A program made the translations under genes and the position numbers. Of a stretch of 64,000 nt of DNA, positions 60,117 to 64,000 are shown in pieces. The notes under the pieces are model-generated. The model saw only the letters and a list, made by a program, of their open reading frames with translations. It had not been told where the DNA came from and searched no databases. This DNA comes from JADJLQ01 sp044227925 (GTDB taxonomy: Bacteria > Bacteroidota > Bacteroidia > Chitinophagales > Saprospiraceae): the NCBI GenBank assembly GCA_044227925.1, contig JBGAVW010000001.1, positions 124,001 to 188,000 of the forward strand, in the 5' to 3' direction. The first letter of the stretch is position 1. Every line of letters begins with the position of its first letter.

Positions 60117-61775
60117 ATGAAAATTGGAATACTTATTTTTTTCTGTTTTATCATTGGTAAATCATTTTCTCAGAACGAGGTGATTAATCTATATCAACAA
60201 GCACCTGCCGGATCTGAAAAATGGGATTGGACAGAACAAGAGCAATTCAATAAAACCTGGCAGACGCAGGTGGTGTATAATGTAACTAATCCCACGCTTA
60301 CCGTTTTTAAACCGGAACCCGGCAAAGCAAACGGTACCGCATTAGTCGTAGTACCGGGAGGTGGATTTCATGCCTTATCTATTACTAGTGAAGGATATGA
60401 TGTTGCAAAAAACATGGCAGCCAAAGGCGTCACTTGTTTTGTATTAAAATACAGGTTGATCCATTGTCTTACTGATGATCCGGCAATGGAATTTAATAGT
60501 AAATTAGGCAAAAAAGAATTTCAGGAAGAATCTGCTATGATCATCCCGATGGCGATTACTGACGGTAGAAATGCAATTGAATATGTACGTAAAAATGCCA
60601 ATAAATACAATGTATCTCAGGATAAAATAGGAATCATCGGGTTTTCTGCCGGAGGTACTGTGACGGCTGGAACTGTATATGATTACACACCTGCCAACAA
60701 ACCTAATTTTATAGCCCCTATTTATCCTTTTTTCCCTGAGCAAATGCAGAAGCCGGTGCCATCGGATGCACCACCTATGTTTCTCACCGTCGCCACCAAT
60801 GATCAACTCAATCTGGTACCACATGCTGTAAAATTGTATGAAGCATGGCTTGCAGCAAAAAAAACGGTGGAGATGCATATTTATTCTACAGGGGGGCATG
60901 GGTTCGGGATGCGCAATCAAAACCTTCCCTCCGATAAATGGATAGATCGATTTACGGAGTGGTTGACGGTCTCAGGTTTTATACCCATCGCTCCTGTTAT
61001 CAATCCAACCCCGGCGGCCGTGAATACCAACACCGGTATGGATTTGTTTCTGAAAAAAGAATTTAAATATGCTGATGATAAAATATTGCCCTACCGTATA
61101 CTTTATCCTGAGGAGTATGATAAATCAAAAAAATATCCTCTCGTATTATTATTGCATGGTGGTGGTGAAAGAGGAAATGACAATGAAAAGCAACTGGTGC
61201 ATGGAGCCAGATTGTTTCTCAATAAAAATATGCGAACGAAATATCCGGCTATTGTTGTTGCACCTCAATGCCCTGCCGACAAGTATTGGGCTACAAGCAC
61301 AATTGATAGAAACACTGTACCATTTAAAATTGAATTTGATTACACGAAAGAACCCAATTGGAATCTGATAGCCGCAAATGAACTGGTGAAAAAAATAGCT
61401 AAAGAAGAGAGTGTAGATGCTTCCCGTATATATATTACAGGGCTTTCCATGGGAGGTATGGGTACATTTGAATCTGTATTCCGCTATCCGGATTTATATG
61501 CCGCAGCATTGCCGGTATGTGGTGGTGGTGATTTAAAATCTTACGATGGCAGAGTGACCCGAACTCCTTTCTGGATATTCCATGGTGATGCAGATGCGGT
61601 AGTAAATGTAGAACTCAGCAGGTCTATGTACTCCAAACTTCAATCATTAAAAGCCAATTCAAAGTATACAGAATACCCTAATGTAAATCACAATAGTTGG
61701 GAGTATGCTTTCTCTGACCCTGAATTTTTAAATTGGATGATGAAGCAGAGAAAGAAAACAGTGGTTTTAAAATAA
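60117..61775 (+). CDS. secreted two-domain alpha/beta-hydrolase (esterase fusion)
   Basis: 552-aa exported protein with a short signal ending near KSFSQ. Two alpha/beta-hydrolase domains are visible. The first (about 20-290) has the oxyanion loop VVPGGGFHAL, the nucleophile GFSAGG near 183, and a late GGHGFG His, like acetyl-xylan-esterase-type enzymes. The second (about 300-545) has LLHGGGERGND, nucleophile GLSMGG near 444-449, an Asp in HGDADAVV, and a late NHNSWEY His, like carboxylesterase/PHB-depolymerase-type enzymes. Such fused secreted esterases usually de-acetylate plant polysaccharide or release phenolic acids. It lies among GH genes, in line with that. Confidence 0.88.
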   Translation: MKIGILIFFCFIIGKSFSQNEVINLYQQAPAGSEKWDWTEQEQFNKTWQTQVVYNVTNPTLTVFKPEPGKANGTALVVVPGGGFHALSITSEGYDVAKNMAAKGVTCFVLKYRLIHCLTDDPAMEFNSKLGKKEFQEESAMIIPMAITDGRNAIEYVRKNANKYNVSQDKIGIIGFSAGGTVTAGTVYDYTPANKPNFIAPIYPFFPEQMQKPVPSDAPPMFLTVATNDQLNLVPHAVKLYEAWLAAKKTVEMHIYSTGGHGFGMRNQNLPSDKWIDRFTEWLTVSGFIPIAPVINPTPAAVNTNTGMDLFLKKEFKYADDKILPYRILYPEEYDKSKKYPLVLLLHGGGERGNDNEKQLVHGARLFLNKNMRTKYPAIVVAPQCPADKYWATSTIDRNTVPFKIEFDYTKEPNWNLIAANELVKKIAKEESVDASRIYITGLSMGGMGTFESVFRYPDLYAAALPVCGGGDLKSYDGRVTRTPFWIFHGDADAVVNVELSRSMYSKLQSLKANSKYTEYPNVNHNSWEYAFSDPEFLNWMMKQRKKTVVLK

Positions 61776-61880
61776 AATGGACAGCAATTTCAAATCATCA
61801 TTTTTAACATAGTATTTCAGGAAATCAGGTCAATAAATTTGACTAAAATGAAGTCCTCATTTATTTAGCTGCAGAAAGAA

Positions 61881-62195
61881 TTATGTGCAATTGCAATTTG
61901 TATCGCAATGGGTATTCGTTATCGATGGCATTTCTTCCAAGGAATCAATAATGACTTCCATGGTGTACAAGGAACTATGATCAAATTCATCCGTAATTGC
62001 AAAAGATTTGGATTCACCGACTTTCAGTCCAGTCATATTTTTTTCCAGATCAGTAGAAATTTCACCATTGCCATGTATATACGAAACAGATTTTCCATTA
62101 AGATTATTAAATAATACATTTCCTTTTGGATCTGTCATCTTATACCTAAAGATAACTTTTATACCGTGTTGTATTGATGAAATAAGATCGATCAT
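61881..62195 (-). CDS. minimal SlyD-like FKBP-type peptidyl-prolyl isomerase
   Basis: A 104-aa protein with the FKBP/SlyD core: SYIHGNGEISTDLEKNMTGLKVGE near 37-60 (split here by its turn, like the HGxGxLIxGLExAL-x-G signature of SlyD), then a direct jump from SFAITDEFDHSS to the last strand YTMEVIIDSLEE. The insert-in-flap chaperone domain that normally sits between these two parts in SlyD is absent. The C-terminus (THCDTNCNC) has three cysteines and a His, reminiscent of the metal-binding tail of SlyD. It follows the GH116 gene by 4 bp on the same strand. Confidence 0.75.
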   Translation of the reverse strand: MIDLISSIQHGIKVIFRYKMTDPKGNVLFNNLNGKSVSYIHGNGEISTDLEKNMTGLKVGESKSFAITDEFDHSSLYTMEVIIDSLEEMPSITNTHCDTNCNCT

Positions 62196-62199
62196 GATG

Positions 62200-64000
62200 T
62201 TAATTTAGTATTGTTTTTTGCACATTCAGCTCACCCATATACATTCGATAGGAAACCTTGCCATCTTTTAGTGTAACTGTTCCGAAACCGGTATTGGTAG
62301 AAAGAAAACTGGTAAAATTGCCAATACTTGACTTTACATAAAGGGTTTTATCTACAGCATCGTATCGTACCCCGGTCAGAGATTGCAAATAGCCATAACT
62401 GGCTAAAGCCCTGGCATACCAATGACCACATTCATATTCATTAAATGGATTTCGTATGCGCCCATCATACCGGTTACGTGAAGCTCTCAGAATAGTCAAA
62501 CCCATATTTACATTTCCGGTAAGCATGAGATGAGCAGCTACCTGATGCTCTATACCTGTCCAAACTTCGTCGCTGTACACAAATGGAAGTGAGAGTTTTC
62601 CTCCTTTTGGCCAAGTACATAACAAGAGTCCCCCCTCATCACCCAATGCATAGCTGGGGCGTTGCGGATTGGCATGATCTGCCAATGTAGTTTTAAAATT
62701 GTATTTGTATACTGCAGTTAGATGGCTCCTAACTTTTGTTATATCCAATACATCTTTAAGCCCACACATCTGAGCTAACCATGATCCCAATACACCATCT
62801 GACAAACATCCGATACCATATTGGTACTTAGGGCCTTCTTTGGATAAGAGTGCTTTAGCTTCCTCAGAGTATGCACCTCCAAATGTTTTATTTGATTCGT
62901 CTATAGGGTTTGGGGCTTTTAGTCCTTCTATTTGAATTTTTTGAATAAAAAATTCGCCATCGTATAGTTCTTTTTCCATGAATGCCTTTCCCTTTTCTAA
63001 AATCATCTGATACCGGGATACATCCCTGGAAAGCGATTTGCCCATTTCTATTATGGCAGATAAAGCACCCAGATAAAAACTGGAATGCATACCATCCGGT
63101 CCCCAGAATTCGATATCGTATGTATTGTGATGAGGCTCTTCGATTACACCGGCATTCCTGGGGTCCCAGGTGTCTATGCAATAGTCGAGGCTCTTTTTAA
63201 TCATAGGGTACATTTTTCTCAGCCATTCATGGTCGCCACTTATTCTCCATTCTCTGTATGCTTTCATGATTCCACCCAGTTGTCCATCAGCAGCAGCGTG
63301 AAAATCATGTGTTGCAGCTTGTATTGGAAGGGTAGCTCTAAAATTTTGATGTCCGGTTACATCCTGGCTTTCACAAAATTCGGTATGTCGTAAACTTCTC
63401 TCCATGGCGGGAAACAGATGTGGAATGGCCTGGGCATAGTTCCATACGTGGGTACAGGATCCATGGCAACAACCCCAGGTATCACCGCATCCTTCCCATG
63501 ACCAGAGTCTTCCATCATATTGCCTCATCACAGTTGGAGATTTCAGTATAGATAAATTACATGCCACAGCTTCCAGTACTTCTGAGGGCAGAGTAGAAGA
63601 GTAAAAGGCATTGGTGAATAATTCCGATTTTTTCTTCAGCTCATTGTAATTTGATTTCCAATAATGGATTACATCATGTATTGAGTTGAATTTTTGGCTA
63701 TACCAAGGCTTATAATATTTACCATCAAAATTTTTATCATAGGGATCAAGATTGAGCAAATCCGGAGAAGCACAGCATCCTGAATCGGGGTCACAGTTTT
63801 CTTTACGGGATCCCATTTTGCCGAAGGTGAGTTCGGATTCAGGAGTATACCAGGCCATAAATATTTTGACCATTTTAGTTTCATTGGGTTTTAACGTAAA
63901 TGGGATGTACAGACTCGCACCGGGTGCATCTTTATCTACTGGTGGTACGCTTTTAGATTCACCGTTTTTTACATCATTCCAGGCCATGGTGATCGGATCC
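62200..64000 (-). CDS. glycoside hydrolase family 116 protein, 5' end outside window
   Basis: C-terminal 599 residues of a GH116 (non-lysosomal glucosylceramidase-like) beta-glycosidase. The frame is open to the window end with no stop, so the apparent ATG at 63987 is probably internal, and the N-terminal beta domain lies outside. Family features: MVKIFMAWYTPE and CCASPD, the GCCHGSCTHVWNYAQA segment, EEPHHNTYDIEFWGPDGMHSS (partly quoted as HNTYDIEFWGPDG) near the nucleophile Glu, and DGRIRNPFNEYECGHWYARA near the end. The known family cuts beta-glucosides or beta-xylosides. Followed by a minimal FKBP gene by 4 bp. Confidence 0.88.
   Translation of the reverse strand, partial: DPITMAWNDVKNGESKSVPPVDKDAPGASLYIPFTLKPNETKMVKIFMAWYTPESELTFGKMGSRKENCDPDSGCCASPDLLNLDPYDKNFDGKYYKPWYSQKFNSIHDVIHYWKSNYNELKKKSELFTNAFYSSTLPSEVLEAVACNLSILKSPTVMRQYDGRLWSWEGCGDTWGCCHGSCTHVWNYAQAIPHLFPAMERSLRHTEFCESQDVTGHQNFRATLPIQAATHDFHAAADGQLGGIMKAYREWRISGDHEWLRKMYPMIKKSLDYCIDTWDPRNAGVIEEPHHNTYDIEFWGPDGMHSSFYLGALSAIIEMGKSLSRDVSRYQMILEKGKAFMEKELYDGEFFIQKIQIEGLKAPNPIDESNKTFGGAYSEEAKALLSKEGPKYQYGIGCLSDGVLGSWLAQMCGLKDVLDITKVRSHLTAVYKYNFKTTLADHANPQRPSYALGDEGGLLLCTWPKGGKLSLPFVYSDEVWTGIEHQVAAHLMLTGNVNMGLTILRASRNRYDGRIRNPFNEYECGHWYARALASYGYLQSLTGVRYDAVDKTLYVKSSIGNFTSFLSTNTGFGTVTLKDGKVSYRMYMGELNVQKTILN

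Noticed and set aside
63995..64000. GGATCC restriction site at the window end as a cloning boundary
   Set aside because: The GH116 frame runs on through it without a stop, and the window start has no such site; coincidence is likely.
1..64000. CRISPR arrays, insertion sequences, prophage genes
   Set aside because: No regularly spaced repeats, transposase, integrase or phage structural genes were found.

Overview
The window looks like chromosomal DNA of a member of the Bacteroidota, most likely the Saprospiria lineage (the phylum is well supported, the class is inference). Evidence for the phylum: a T9SS-type C-terminal sorting domain, RpoB/RpoC of Bacteroidota size (1269 and 1426 aa), ExbB with a cleavable-looking leader, viroplasmin-type RNase H1, PafA-like phosphatase, little sign of Shine-Dalgarno sequences, and many promoter-like TAnnTTTG (-7) boxes, some with an upstream TTTG (-33). 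No insertion sequence, phage, CRISPR array or rRNA was seen.

Layout. 0-2 kb: ECF sigma factor translationally overlapped by a membrane-anchored protein with an outer-membrane-barrel-like C-terminus. 2-11.6 kb: metallo-beta-lactamase-fold hydrolase, a GH3 + serine-hydrolase fusion, a second ECF sigma operon, an acyltransferase, an SSS symporter, MurQ and a rhomboid protease; the GH3 enzyme, symporter and MurQ suggest cell-wall sugar recovery. 11.8-18.3 kb: pfkA with a conserved hypothetical gene, tdk with a PafA-like phosphatase, and a GH127 enzyme.

18.6-32.1 kb: the expression core, tRNA-Thr, -Tyr, -Gly, -Thr, tuf, tRNA-Trp, secE, nusG, rplK, rplA, rplJ, rplL, rpoB, rpoC, all on the plus strand and closed by a strong terminator. 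The order and the four anticodons at the front match the E. coli thrU-tyrU-glyT-thrT-tufB arrangement.

32.1-48.5 kb: RNase H1, TatD, tRNA-Ser, an exbB-(membrane protein)-exbD-exbD transducer operon, greA-hit, a GH2 enzyme, a TraR/DksA-like protein with a degenerate zinc site, dnaE, and a large secreted metalloprotease with five FnIII domains.

48.9-59.8 kb: the most distinctive stretch. After a GNAT protein and a class V aminotransferase-fold enzyme comes a low-oxygen/nitric-oxide island: an Rrf2 regulator with three cluster-type cysteines, an FNR-like regulator, adenosylcobalamin-dependent (class II) ribonucleotide reductase, a quinol-type nitric oxide reductase in which one predicted FeB histidine is asparagine, a secreted barrel-like protein, a second Crp/Fnr regulator, and a vanadium-haloperoxidase/PAP2-fold lipoprotein. 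Together they could detoxify or respire NO and keep dNTP synthesis running when an oxygen-dependent reductase would fail.

60-64 kb: a two-domain secreted esterase, a minimal SlyD-like FKBP without its insert domain, and the C-terminal part of a GH116 enzyme cut by the window edge. GH3, GH127, GH2, GH116 and the esterase point to a saccharolytic life, but no SusC/SusD pair is present here.
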